Shown piece by piece: positions 34,501 through 46,699 of a DNA stretch of 64,000 nucleotides. Both the position numbers and the translations under genes were made by a program. Within the stretch, counting starts at the first letter, position 1, and the number at the start of each line of letters is the position of its first letter. Origin of the DNA: Sipunculus nudus (taxonomy: Eukaryota > Annelida > Sipuncula > Golfingiida > Sipunculidae); assembly GCA_026874595.1 (NCBI GenBank), contig CM049318.1:10459241-10523240 (forward strand), read 5' to 3'. The notes beneath the pieces were generated by a model. The model searched no databases, was not told the DNA's origin, and was given only the letters and a program-made list of their open reading frames with translations.

Positions 34501-35680
34501 TCTTGTCTCGACCATACAGTTTGTTCGGCTGTGTGTCGTTGGGTTTATCGGTCTGTCTGTCTGCGTGTCTGTATGACCCACCAGGTTACTCTTTTGTAAA
34601 GAGATGCGGATTGAATGAGTAAAGGTGATTTTCACAGAAGTTAATGTTTTGTCTGTTTCTGAGCTTTCGTCCCAACAACGTAGTGCCGCTGGCCCTGACA
34701 AGTGTCGGATTTTGTCCCGTTTAGAGTAAGGGGTTCATAATGAAAGCATTAGTTGATTAAAATTTTGCCGTGGACTGTGAATATCCCGCACTGGCTGACA
34801 GTGACTTTAGTTGACCTTCTCAGTTCTATCATTTTCGAAGCTAAAGTCATCTCTTCCTCTGGCTCTTTAATGTGGTGCGAAGGAACCATTGCGTATAGCG
34901 GCACATTTATTATTCATATATATTCGGACGAACTTCCAAACGTACATGGCGTGGTTTTGTTCATGCACTTTGTACCAGCGTTACAATAACATAAACATAA
35001 ACCTGTTCCCAATTATCAGCTTTTCGTGTAATGTGAAACTTTAATTTCATCACATTGATGAATTGGTCCAGTAGATTTGTTCATTTTAAACTGAACATGC
35101 ATTATTTTTGTTTTCTGTACTTTCGTACCAGGGAATCCAAAGCATTTTTGGACTCAAACGTGAATTATGATTAGAGTGACCTTACCCTGGGTTATGGTTT
35201 TGTTGCATTCCTGTTTTAGTCATATGAAATGCGATGTACAATATTAATGATTTGCACTCTGTTTTTTTGTTGGAGGTAACCGCTTCAATGTTTTAAACTT
35301 CTCGAACAGTCAAAAAGATCTTACACAATACAGTAAACACGCGCTACAGGAATCAACTAGAAGAACATCGCTGTGTGTGCCTCCACATACCAGGGTCACT
35401 ACGTGACCTCCGCCAGGCATGAAAGCCCAAGGCTAGCATGAAAACGAGAGTTCAACCAGTACGGATTAATCATAGAGGGCAATAACAACACGAGTTACAC
35501 CCGTGTACACATTAAAAGAGCACCTGTAACAGCTCTGCCCCTTAAAAACAGAAGCCGGTTGAGAAATTTGCACTCTTCAATTGTGGATGAAATTAATAAA
35601 TATCCTTTACTTCTGTTTCATGAACAAATAAAAAAAAACCGAGTTTTTAGGTATGGTCGATGACCAGTCGGCATGCTCTC
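28576..35680. other. Long AT-rich stretch with no recognised gene or element
   Basis: Two poly-C tracts stand at 28687-28701 and 29055-29067. At about 32990-33240 a segment with CCGCCCGCGTCAATTTT at one side and ACGCCCGCGCTGATTTTT at the other may be a dispersed repeat, but I could not define ends. Open frames are short and motif-free. No splice-linked exons could be recognised by eye. Confidence 0.4.
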
Positions 35681-35689
35681 CTGAATAAG

Positions 35690-36165
35690 GATGATCTTAG
35701 GGTCAGAATTATTTTTTTAAAGCTACAAACAGCGAATCTCTGATGTCCTAATGTAATGTCTTAATTTCTTTTTCCGAATTGGTAAGTTCCTGCTGCGAGT
35801 TACAAGTGCACATTTTTTTCTTAAGGCCTCACCTATGAGTATATTTATCTATCTGTTTTGTAAAACCCTCAATCACCCGCAACCTCACCTTTTTCAATTT
35901 AATAACAGGGTTATAATCTTAGCGAGAAATAATGTGCGCTAAATATGTATATACGTCAAAAATCGATCATACGAAGTGTATCCTAAGAAGTAAGTCTTTG
36001 AAAATACCCCCAGCCTGGTGTTAAGGCGTTGGAGCTCAAGGTCCCTGGTTTGAACCCCGCCGTTGTTCAAATTTTATAAAGGTGAAATCTTGTTAAAGAA
36101 CCTCAGAGATTCGCTCTAATGTCTTAAGGACAGGTCAAGACTTTTAAAATTATTCCGAACCCCGT
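35690..36165. mobile_element. Inverted-repeat element enclosing a tRNA-like sequence
   Basis: The left arm (about 35698-35745) reads AGGGTCAGAATTATTTTTTT ... AGCGAATCTCTGATGTC; the right arm (about 36103-36165) is its inverted counterpart, ending AAAATTATTCCGAACCCC and beginning TCAGAGATTCGCTCTAATGT. The pairing covers roughly 50-60 bp with indels. Between them, at 36013-36065, lies a tRNA-like segment. No clear target duplication was found. Confidence 0.5.
36013..36065 (+). repeat. tRNA-derived SINE-like head
   Basis: TGGTGTTAAGGCGTTGGAGC resembles the D-arm/A-box of Leu/Ser-type tRNAs and CTGGTTTGAACCCCG resembles the T-arm/B-box (GGTTTGAACCC). The order and the 25-30-base spacing fit a type 2 RNA polymerase III promoter. 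There is no complete acceptor stem, so I infer a SINE-like remnant rather than a tRNA gene. Confidence 0.5.
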
Positions 36166-36974
36166 GCATATAAAACCTGAGATCCAGAAGGCTTAATATA
36201 GTACCTCCCTTTTATCGTATTGTTACCTTCATCCTCATTCAATAGACACTGTCACCAACATGCCATGGACCCGTCCTTTCTGACAAAAAATTACAAACCT
36301 TTGAGAGGACATTATAAGCCAGCAACACTTATTTAAGAGAATTCTATATACGCCTTTGCAAGGTTGGAACTGTTTTTGAGTAAATATTTCAGAAGTAACG
36401 ATTCTAGGTGAGTAAAGGTTGAATGATCAGACGCTTCATGTAAAACTAAATGCCACAAGGTGGAGATTTATTACAGTTTACGACCATTGCGGGTAGGGGG
36501 CACTGTGTGTCAGACATACATTAACACCTGGTGAGCTATTTAAGGTCCATTTGATCACAGGTTTCAGGAGCGGTAACCTATGAATAAGGGTTTCTGAAAA
36601 AAAGGATTATAACAGTCGTGTTATGAAAGATGAAATTTTATGTTTGAACGTCCAGTCTTAGACGTTGCATATTATTTACGGAGTGACTACATCCATAAAT
36701 CTTAACTTTATTTAGCCATTGCAGCATACCCTTAAGATTATATGATACATCATTTGGCAGATGCTTTGACGCTGAACTATGACCTTTGATACTTTAACCC
36801 GAACTTCGACCATTATCTCGACCTATGACCTACCTTTGCAGGTATATCATAATAAGGGGACTATATTTGGAATATTCTAATCCTGTAGAAGCCAGTATAT
36901 TAAAAATGATAAAGAAAAGAGCTTTCTTTAGGGTACCCTGTAAACAAATTTCGGCAGAAAGGTTTGTTCAACAC
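36166..36974. other. Non-coding stretch, nothing recognised
   Basis: No gene or repeat recognised. Confidence 0.4.
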
Positions 36975-37359
36975 CCATTTTGGCAAAGGGGGAATGGTCA
37001 ATATAATCTTCCCCGCCACTATTCAGACTTTATATATTGTAAATAAAATAAATTAATAATTTAATAAATTAATAATTTGTTTACTATGTAATATAACATC
37101 TAAACCTAGTTAAGCATTAAGTTATACTGGAAACATAATACCTTATTTTTAAAAACCTTATGATATATTTGTATACCTTGTAATATATATGAAATATGAT
37201 TTAGTATATATATTTGAAATGAGTCATACAGACGCTGATATATTTAAAAACGTATATATTTTATAGGTAAATATATGTATATACATGTATGTGTGTGCGC
37301 GTGTTTGTGTCTACAAGCCATCCCCCTCCCCCACCCTGAAAGATAAATTGACGCCACTG
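36975..37359. mobile_element. Diverged relative of the 8692-9108 hAT-like element
   Basis: The order of landmarks matches the 8.7-kb element: GGCAAAGGGGGAATGGTCAA, then GAAACATAATACCTTATTTT, then ATGTGTGTGCGCGTG, then CCCTGAAAGATAAATTGACG, ending CCACTG. The right terminus ends ...GCCACTG at 37359 (compare GCGAAACTG). The left terminus and a target duplication were not identifiable, so the 5' end is lost or strongly diverged. Confidence 0.6.
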
Positions 37360-39030
37360 GATTTGGAGGCAGGAAAACGGTATTCGGTGCCAAATTAAGT
37401 GAATTCGGATGTAGTGTAAACACGGACTAATTTATTTTTCATTGGGCATAAAAAGGCTGTACCAGCTTAGCAATTCATTGAAAGATTAATCTGAATCTGA
37501 TTTACCTGATCATGGTGTAAACCAGACCCAGGCCAGACAGTGTATTTTTTTTTCTGGATTCTGGACGCGGATTCCCTGGGGTGCCATCTTGCTTCGGGTC
37601 GCATGTGATTGTAAAAACAATACGTTACAGGGGGCAATTTAATACATGAAAAGCTCCGCGGAATGACTTAGAGGTAGCCGTTATTTACTTCAATAACATA
37701 TGCCCACGGTCATTCAGCTAATGACGGAATATATAAAGAGTGTATTTATATCACTTTTAAGTCAGCTGCCGGCCGCAATCAGTCAGTAATGCTCCCATAA
37801 GAGGGGATGAATAAGAAAAGCAAAGGTCCAGCTGACTTCACTTGGACCATTTATTTTGAAGGTTAAACGTTGCTACGAGGGCGCCCCCTGCATGAGCATT
37901 GCGTAATAACCTAAAGCCGAGAGCGAATTTATAACAAGCTGGCATGCGGACAATTATTTTTATTTTTATAATTGGCTGCCCCAACATTTAAAGACACTGT
38001 GTCAAGCCTTCATAATACAATTACAATAATATTATCGCAAAGTAGAGAGCACTTACCGGAGCGCAAAAGCCATGTCTAAGGCTGAAAACCCATTTTGAAG
38101 TTATAAAGAAAATCTAAAAACGTTACGAGAGACTTTGGTTCCCATTGTGGGTCATTGTCTTGTGAGCACATGGGCTTCCACTTTATCTACCTAGGCGCAA
38201 CGAACAATTAATTATCAAGAAAAATAAAAAAAAAAGGAATGATCGACAAAGAGCGTAAAGGCAAAAGGAGGAATGAAAAATGGCGGAACGGAGGGACACT
38301 TTCTTGTACCAGCGTTCGGGCACAAACGTGTTGATTTCTTGCCGCTAGAACCATTCATGTAAAAAATTAGTGAACATTATTTGACAAGTAAACATCCGAG
38401 GATTCTGAGGCCGCTTAATCCATTGGTATGAAGAGGAATGGTGTAAAGATGACGTAGCAAGTTGGGGTAAATTGAGTAGTGGCCAGTCTATATTTTTGTG
38501 CGAAAGAAAGCAAGATGCGAATACGGGGTTTCTCTGTCACGATTAGTTTGACACTAAAGAAGGGAATTCCGAAGGAACGATTTGACCTGCAGCGCAAAGT
38601 GGTCGAGAGATCTGAAGTATATAATGGGGACAGTTTAATGCTTGTTTAATGAGAGATCGGTATTGTTATAAAAGTGATGATAGTTATTATTCATTGTCGG
38701 TATTTGTTAAATCCCTGTCTTGCTTGTTTATCCCGCCTTGAAGTAACACCAATGTGGGCAGGCAGGTCGGGCCGATATCGGGGAAGGATAGTCATTATGA
38801 ACAATGGGGGTGTGCCTCCCTTGGCTAAATTACTAAGTTGAAAGGAACTAGAAATATGCATTCTAAGGAATGCAAGCCTCCGCGATGTGAGAGGTTACTA
38901 TTGTAGGCTGCTTCCAAACCGTGTTTGCAATCACTTATTAGGCCCCTATTCCCTGTTTATTCGTGCTTAATGAATGTACATTTGTCAATAAACCTTGACT
39001 ACGTTAATGAATCAGAATAATGCGCCGGAT
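37360..39030. other. Non-coding stretch, nothing recognised
   Basis: No gene or repeat recognised; open frames are short and motif-free. Confidence 0.4.
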
Positions 39031-39034
39031 AAAA

Positions 39035-39180
39035 ACCAAAATTCTTCGTTGGTCCATTTCTGACATGCCCTGAAACTTGTATGAGATTCTATTCATGATT
39101 ACGTGAGTTATGTTGTAAACAGACATTTCAATATACACATGAATGGGGATGAATGCATACCTCACCGGCGGAGGTTGTAA
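39035..39180 (+). repeat. Dispersed repeat tail, copy 2
   Basis: ACCAAAATTCTTCG, ACATGCCCTGAAACTTGTATG, GTGAGTTATGTTGTAAACA and ACCGGCGGAGGTTGTAAGG follow the same order as 28395-28575. It ends shortly before the solo LTR at 39274. Confidence 0.55.
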
Positions 39181-39273
39181 GGTTGTACACACCACCTATC
39201 AGTCTAAATTCGCTTCACATAAGCTGATGGATAAAGATAATCAAGTGTATTCATATACAGAATGTGGTGATAC

Positions 39274-40126
39274 TGTTACAGATGTCTCTTTTATTGTATG
39301 CCTATGTGTCGCGCTAGCATTGACCGTTGCTATGACGGCATAGCCCGGCCAACGCGTGGGGTCTTACGTGTACACAGTGTTCATGCTCGTCTGGGGCTTT
39401 CTCGCCTTTCAGAGCGGGGCAGGCCCACGTGTGAACCCTGACATGTACAAACACAGCGCTCTTGTTCTAGATGTTTCTTGTCACGCGTGTGTACTGTGTA
39501 TCATGTTAGGTTCTTTGGATTGTTCGGCTTGAGGTGAAAAGTTATAAGTAAGAGGCTGTGTTTAGAGCCGGGAGAGAGAGGAGAAAAATATTCCAGCGGA
39601 CACAGAAGCGTGTAAGCCAGTTGTGGACCTTTCCCGATAAGTGCGGCAATTATAGATTTACTTTTACATTTGTGACGGATGTTAAATATTCTTCATTTTG
39701 CTTTCGGGATTATAACAAGAACTTCACTTTGGGATAACAACGGATTGATTTGTGAATGAACTGGACTGTATATTTTCTGAGAAGATTAATGTGAACTGTT
39801 CATCTGGGTTTTACGTTATAAAGGACTTGTTATCACTGTGACAGTGGTGGTATCCAGGTACTGTACACTTAATTTATATACTTGAATTGATTTGCTGTTG
39901 TAGTGTTGTTATACTGTGAAATTGTATTGACTTAGTGTATTGTAATGTTAGGATTGTTTTAAGAATAAATTATAAGTATTTGTTAACAAAAAACCACTGA
40001 CTTCTTTATTCATTCCCCTAGACATTTCACGCTGCCCAGTGTTATAGAATTGTTTTTTTTTTATCTCCATTACAAACTTTATGTTCGTCACCACTACGTG
40101 ATCTGTTGATATAAGGTTCCGTAACA
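39274..40126 (+). mobile_element. Solo LTR with 4-bp target duplication (copy 2)
   Basis: The sequence starts TGTTACAGATGTCTCTTTTA and ends GGTTCCGTAACA, with TG...CA ends embedded in a TGTTAC/GTAACA inverted pair. ATAC flanks both sides (39270-39273 and 40127-40130), a 4-bp target duplication. Inside are blocks shared with copies 1 and 3: CACGTGTGAACCCTG, TTTAGAGCCGGGAGAG, CCAGCGGACACAGAAGCGTG, GGTATCCAGGTAC, AATAAA at 39964-39969 and ATTCCCCTAGACATTTCACG. The TATA region is weaker (GTTATAAGTAAG). There is no internal retrotransposon sequence and no primer-binding site after the end, so this is a solo LTR left by recombination, most likely of a Gypsy-type element. Confidence 0.88.
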
Positions 40127-40130
40127 ATAC

Positions 40131-40974
40131 ATATATATTTTTATGAGGATTTCACTGGCAAAACATGTTACTGTGTTCTCACAAACGGATAAACGCAGCT
40201 TCCAAGGCTTCTATTGATGGCAGTTGATAGAACATCAGAAGACATCATTAACAATGTTAGTTACCCACCCCAGGCACGGAACACGGCATACATAACACAA
40301 TAAATATAATATAAGTGGTTGTAGGTGATCTGATATCATGTGGCGGGTAGTCCCTGGTATAACACGGTTCCAAGAGTTTCGTATTCGGGTCGTTGTCTGT
40401 TATGATTCGGGGCTCTTCTCCAGCATTTAATGTAGCCGTGTGGCATCCATAATCATATAACCATATAACCATATATAACTGACGCTCTTTTTCTTTATGG
40501 ACAGGTCCTTTGCCTGTTGGTGGCGCTGTCTATTGAATATGAGTGAACATGAGTGAAGGTCACCATACTTTTAGGACAATATAATATTAATATTATCTAG
40601 TTTTAGGATTTATATCCGTTGCCTAGGGAAAAATCATTACCAGAAGTTAAGACAGAGTTATTGTCGGAAGATCTATTAAGATTTTACCAGTTTGAGGTTC
40701 TATAGCGAAAAAAAAAAAAACCTTTATCACAAGTCTTCGTCCTACCAGCTTAATCGGAAGTTAATTTACTGAGATGTTATACATTGTTCATTCAGATTGT
40801 AGAATCTTTAACGATATTCCTATTCTTCTGCTACAATTTGCGGATGAGGGCGCGGTCACCGGCAGATCGTCCCTCCTGCTTCTACTTAGATATTGGTCGA
40901 TCTGTCGGCCATCAGACTCTCCGCAGATCGACTACCATCTTCAGATCGTCCCCTGGGTACTTCCATGTGGTATG
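40131..40974. other. Spacer, nothing recognised
   Basis: No recognised gene or repeat. The three overlapping plus frames starting around 40774-40893 run into the dispersed repeat beginning near 40975 and contain TCTG-repeat-encoded residues; not called. Confidence 0.4.
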
Positions 40975-42160
40975 TTCGTGTTTTTGCTTGCCGGAATCAA
41001 AGATTTCGGCAAGCATGTTGGTCAGTTGCGTATGTCTGTTTGTCTGTCTGTTTGTTTGTCTGCATTTTTTCCACAATCACCTTGAAATTTTCAGAAGTGA
41101 TGGACTACCATTATTCGAAGGTGCCCTATTGTTTTGGTCAAATAGGTCAGAGTTCAAGGTCAAGGCCATCAAAAACCCATGAAACTTTATTTTCCTTATA
41201 ATTTGGTCAAAAATGGTCGTATGAACATCATTCTTACCTCATTTTGTTCGTTATTCCTTGGCCTTTTCTCTGATATGTAGATAACCTGAATCTGCCGTTA
41301 CCAAGGCGACGCATTTTGGGAAAATATGATATTCAAAAATAAAGAGTCGTAGATTTCTAACTTTGCCATTTTTAAAGCTACAAAGGTCTAGCTTTTTGAA
41401 TTAGGTATATTTCAATTAGTACTACAAGATTTTATTAAAAGTCTTGCAATATCTCCCATAATATCTCGTCAAACAAGATATTTCGAGAAACCATTTGAAG
41501 ATACCCTAGACGCCACAAGTAAGCAAGAATCGTCTTGAAACTGATATATCTTATGTCCTACATTAATATCTCGAATTTTTTTTTTTTTTGAGTTTTTGAA
41601 TATGATCGCAAGGGGGCGCTGAACCATTAACACCACAACATGTCATTTTTTGACCATATCTCCAATACTCTTAATTTTACCTACATTAACTTAATATCAT
41701 TCTGTTCCTCTGAACCTATTCCATAAGATTATCTATGCACCTGTTATCACAGATGTGTCACTTTGTCAGGATATCTATCTGTTTGTCATTTATCCTCAAT
41801 TTTGCCTTCTTGCTAGTTTTTTTTGCGTCTTCTATAAAGCATTCTGCAGGCCACAGTTTAGCGGGAATCACTTTGTAACTGACATATTTTTTATATCGGA
41901 ACGTATTCTTGAATCTGCTTGTGTATTATTTAAATAGGTCAAAGATCAAGGACATTGAAAACCTCAAAATCGTTATTTTCCTATTATCTTTCTCAAAACT
42001 ACTCATAGTCATCTCAATCCTTTTTCTTAGCGATTGTTCTACAATCTCTTTTTTCCATAAGAACACAGAATGACTTCCACCTTAAAGACTATGTCCCCTA
42101 AACCTCTAATCACATTTCCCCTTCCGGCAAGCATTCGCCCTATGGGCGTCTAGTATTATA
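40975..42160 (+). repeat. Dispersed repeat region with TCTG tract and CGCCCTATGGGCG hairpin
   Basis: The region begins TGCTTGCCGGAATCAAAG followed by ATTTCGGCAAGCATG, which can fold back, then a TCTG/TTTG-rich tract (41033-41062) and long AT-rich sequence with GGTCAAGG-type motifs. It ends CTTCCGGCAAGCATTCGCCC followed by TATGGGCGTCTAG, where CGCCC-TAT-GGGCG forms a hairpin (42136-42148). TTCCGGCAAGCAT near the end echoes the hairpin near the start. I recall GCATTCGCCCTATGGGCGTC as part of a repeat common in marine invertebrates, but I cannot name its class. It has no coding capacity. Confidence 0.55.
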
Positions 42161-44779
42161 ACTTGACCAAGCACAAATATCGAAACCGCTCATTGGGGTA
42201 CGAGTTTTTCATACACACTAAATCCTGGATGTCACCAGTCGTATGTATACCGCTAGTTAAGTAAATGCAGAAGTATATAATAAAAGATAATAAATATCAA
42301 TAAAGAGATTGTTCACGTTTTGTGACAAAGATAATCGTCAATCTGTTGAAGATCACTGTCCGACAAGAGTCTTATTACTGCACAGATTATAACTTAGGAG
42401 ACAAGAAGAAAACCGTGTAATGTTCTAATTAGCGTGGTAGAATTAATAAGCTCTCTCAAAGTGTGTGTAATAACTCAGTACACCGATATAATTAGCCCCA
42501 GTAGATCATTTAATTAATTCATTGCGATGTATATACGTACCCGGACAAGTTACCTATAGTTATCTTAACAGAGCGAGGGAGAGAACAAGGAAGACAGACA
42601 GAGTGTGTTAGTGAGAGAGAGAAAGAGAGAGAGAGCAGAAGATATTGTATAAGGTACAGCTTGATTTATTATTTACAAATCAAAGATATCCTTTTTTGAT
42701 ATCCATATCAAAGTAAAGAAACGCATATTATCTCATTAACATCTCGAACACATTTACTCTCAGGGCCAATAAGGCGTTTCAAGGTGTAATTTATTCAGCA
42801 GCTTTTAAGTAACATTTATATTATTATTATTAAATATCCCATTTGTTGTCAACCATCTTTTGTGAACATAGTAAAACATTTCCCTGAAATTCAGACTGAC
42901 ATCCCAACAACGATCTTCTCACAAAATGCTATATCCGTCTTCATCCACCAAACTCTTATGATGGTCGACTGTTTAAAATACACTGTCTGACCTATTTACC
43001 AAGCATCCTAATCATCACTGATGGCTAGATTAGCTACTGGACACCCCGTATCCGACCCTGTAATAACTTTATCAGTACAGATATTTTCTTTTTAAACTTC
43101 ATTAAACTGGATTTGTGTATTAACATTACGAAATCCGGGTAGCTGCAACAAAATGGATTCCAGATCCATAGTGGCAGGTTATATATTGCCTACCACACTG
43201 CCTGAAAATTATTTTCTTGAAAAAGAAAATTTATCTTTTGACTAGCAATCCTCGAGACATTTTTCTTGATGTATAGGCAATATTAAAGTTAGGAAAAAAT
43301 ATCTAGATTTTTTCTTAAGAAAAGATACATTATCTTATAAAAAAAAACATATCCAACATAATAATATCCCAAGATAATATTTCTTGCTATATGATATTTT
43401 TTTCTGATAGCAAGAAAATTATCTTGTCAGAAGGGAAAAAAATCTTTTAAAGAATAAAATATGTCTTTACCAAAACAAAAAAATATTTTCTTGCTCTACT
43501 GTGAGGACAATTTTCTTTCCATAAGATATGTTGTTATAGTAAGTAATTATAGGGAGTAGGGCAAGAAAATGAATCTCACAAGAAAATTATCCCTGGCAGG
43601 GAAGTAATGGGTTGATGTGTGAGCGGTTAGAATACCATCACCACTAACCCCCCCCCCCCCCCCCCCCACCTTAGCTGACGTCATAATGCAGGCTGCCCCG
43701 GACCCGTAGATGAGACTTTATTTGATAAAAAAGGAATATATATGGTCAGAATATGTCTTTTATTAAGCCTCCTGGATTTGACGATACATTCCAAGGGCTA
43801 TGTAGTGTGATCGGTCATATTACGTATTTACGACATCTACCAAGTCCTGTTTACAGTTCTATATTTTATTTTTATTCCTTTTTCACTTCCTTGCGAGGAT
43901 TGAATCGACTACCTGAGGGGGTTAACAAGCATTGAAGCTGACGATTATCCACGCTTCTTCTGAGAAGAAAAACAATCATTATTTTTTTCTTGGGGGATGA
44001 GAAAAGCATCATTGAACACTCATTGAAATTTATTTATGTCTCTCCGCAAAATCTTCCAACTTGTACGCTGGCTGGGCATACCATTGATATTAAAATGGAA
44101 CCGGTTAATGATAAGGTAATTATAATGTGTATCATTGACACACGTGCGTTTACCTGGTCAGGATCTTTTTAAAAGAAATAGTGTCTGCGTAACTATGCTG
44201 TGGCATTTATTCCATCAGAGCCACCTAGTGACAGGTTTCCCATCACGGGAACTTTTGTGTATAAATCCTGGGTTCCTCTATCTTACTTTACCCTGCAGAG
44301 CCTATGAAAATTATTTTTCCACTGTGTTTTTCCATTCCTCAACAGCTCATGGAACCGCCCCTGTACGACGGCCGTGATTTCTTAGTCTCCATTTTCACAA
44401 AATCTGCCTCGTGTAACAAAATGATTGAGTGGGCTCTAAGGATTAACATCCCCGGGTTACGCATGTAACAGAAGGGTCATGGGGCCGATCATATTCCATT
44501 AAACCTCGTGACGTCATACACCCGCCGTTGCCTGTAGGTATATACGATCAGTCTCTCACAGGTCAGTTTACCTGTCTGAAATATGGTCCAAAGAATCATA
44601 GAGCGCCTACATTAGACCTTGACCTGCAAAGATTGATAACCATCTTTTAAAGTCCCGGACACTACTTTTGTTTTCTGTGAATTTTGTATTACTTTCTTTG
44701 AACTTCAGGTATTACCTTAAATATAGGTTTATGTAAAACTATTTTACCCGACATACCCGGGGAAAGTTAAGTACTAATT
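42161..44779. other. AT-rich stretch with poly-C tract
   Basis: Around 43200-43590 many short AAGAAAAT/ATTTTCTTG motifs occur in both orientations, giving loose self-complementarity. A poly-C run of about 19 bases lies at 43648-43666. No gene recognised. Confidence 0.4.
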
Positions 44780-45440
44780 TAAGTACACATTCCAATTATA
44801 TATGGAAATTCGCATGACATTCAGTTACATGGAAAATTAGAATCGCTTCCAGTTATACATAGAATAATGGAAAATAAGAACGACTTTCATTCATACATAG
44901 ACAATTAGTACAGCTTTCATTTACCTGTAGAATAAGTAACATTAATACATAGAAAATAGTTACAATTAAAGTTAATAAATTAGTATAAAGGTTTATGATA
45001 TACATGGAAAATTAGTCCGACTTTCATTTATTCACGGATATTAGTACCTCAGTGTTACACATGGAAAATTAGTCCGACTTTCATTTATTCACGGATATTA
45101 GTACCTCAGTGTTACACATGGAAAATTAGTCCGACTTTCATTTATTCACGGATATTAGTACCTCAGTGTTCACATGGAAAATTAGTCCGACTTTCATTTT
45201 ATTCACGGATATTAGTACCTCAGTGTTACACATGGAAAATTAGTCCGACTTTCATTTTATTCACGGATATTAGTACCTCAGTGTTACACATGGAAAATTA
45301 GTACAGTGTTAAGTTATACAAGAAACCTATTACGTTTTTAGGGATACCATTTTATTTATTACGGCTACCATTTATACATGTTGTACAGCTTTCAGTTATA
45401 CATCCTCGCGGAAAATTAGTACCTCAGTGTTACACATGGA
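44780..45440 (+). repeat. 57-bp tandem repeat with degenerate flanks
   Basis: Core array 45002-45305: ACATGGAAAATTAGTCCGAC then TTTCATTTATTCACGGATAT then TAGTACCTCAGTGTTAC, a 57-bp unit repeated five to six times almost without change. ACATGG recurs at 45002 and 45059. Copies 4 and 5 carry one extra T. Flanking sequence on both sides (from about 44780 and to about 45440) contains older, shorter units around GAAAATTAGTACAGCTTTCA, so a young burst sits inside an old array. Confidence 0.93.
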
Positions 45441-46130
45441 AAATTTGTATTTTTTTATAATTTTGGGTATATATTATATAAGGGGAATTGGTACGACATT
45501 CAGTTACACGTGATATTAATATCACGATAATCCAATAATACTTTATATGTTTTTGTTTTCAACAAACGCAGTCAAATGAGAGAAAACAACTCTATTAAAG
45601 AAGCAGGAACATTTATTGACGTTATGAGTATTTATTTTGATAAATTAGAATATTCCTAAATTTCCTGATAAAAGGGACAATATGCCGAAATATACATGCT
45701 TATTCAATGGGATTTTGATTTTGATTGTGTTCTCACTGTTTCATTCAAACATAATGACATTTATGTGGATGTTATCAAATTTCGTATAAATAACATTGTT
45801 TTCCTGTATTCTATGCTTAATTTATACCACAGCCATTGTTTACATATTAATACAACTTTATAACTTGAAAATGCGATAACTTACTCTTTTATCGCTCTTT
45901 TTATTCTCGCTCTTTTTATTCTTATTGCATGTATTGCAACTAATTCAAAATATCCCTCTGTAGTGTTTGAAGCTTATCTTTTATGCTACAAATTGGGGAC
46001 TTATTTGTTCTTCTTTTTTTCATTTTTATTTTCAAAACTTTTTTTTCTGGAGGAAATAATGTTAAGTAATTTATCTTAAACAGGCATGGCCTAAACATTT
46101 TCTACCCGTAAGTAATAACAAGTAGCAGAT
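45441..46130. other. AT-rich stretch, nothing recognised
   Basis: No gene or repeat recognised. Confidence 0.4.
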
Positions 46131-46375
46131 TCCACAGGACTCAAAGCTTGGAATATGCGAGTTCGAATCTCGGCCATTCGGTGAGATTTTCACGGTCGGC
46201 CCCCACCTAGGATGAACGTTCTGCAGGCTTAATAGGAAGATCATGCCCAACGACCGTTACTCACAAGCGAGATCACCTTTCGGATTCCTCGTTGGTATGA
46301 CCCAGCAACGGGGACGATTACATACCGAGGGCAGGGCCCGCTGGTGCAGTAGTCATAGGGCCTGGTTAACATGAG
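46131..46375 (+). repeat. Possible SINE-like repeat with B-box-like motif
   Basis: GCGAGTTCGAATCTCGGCC resembles a tRNA T-arm (B-box GAGTTCGAATCTC) and is followed by a GC-richer, single-direction segment through GGGCCTGGTTAACATGAGG. An A-box could not be placed with confidence and no poly-A or simple-repeat tail was seen. Tentative. Confidence 0.35.
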
Positions 46376-46608
46376 GATATAACATAAGAGGAAGCGTGTG
46401 ATACTGCGCTGTCACGTACTGTCCGAAACTGAAAGGGAATTCTTCAATTCTACATACACTTCGTTAAACTAGCATTAAAAATACCTTTACTTTGTGAATA
46501 TCCATTTAGTATGTGTGAGTGTATAATACGAACGAGTTATGGTTTAAATCGTATCAATAAGTAGTACTAAAACCTACTAAAATGGGTTTATATAACAAAA
46601 ACACAACC

Positions 46609-46622
46609 CTCCCCCCCCCCCC
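46609..46622. repeat. Poly-C tract
   Basis: Run of about 14 C followed by a CACACA run. Confidence 0.9.
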
Positions 46623-46699
46623 GCACACACACATACCCACATAAAATTTGCCTTTACAGTCACAATAACAAGAAAAACATCCTTTATATTATAGAATCA

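Noticed and set aside
46131-46200. tRNA gene around GAGTTCGAATCTC
   Set aside because: Only the T-arm-like motif is present; no acceptor or anticodon stem could be folded by eye.
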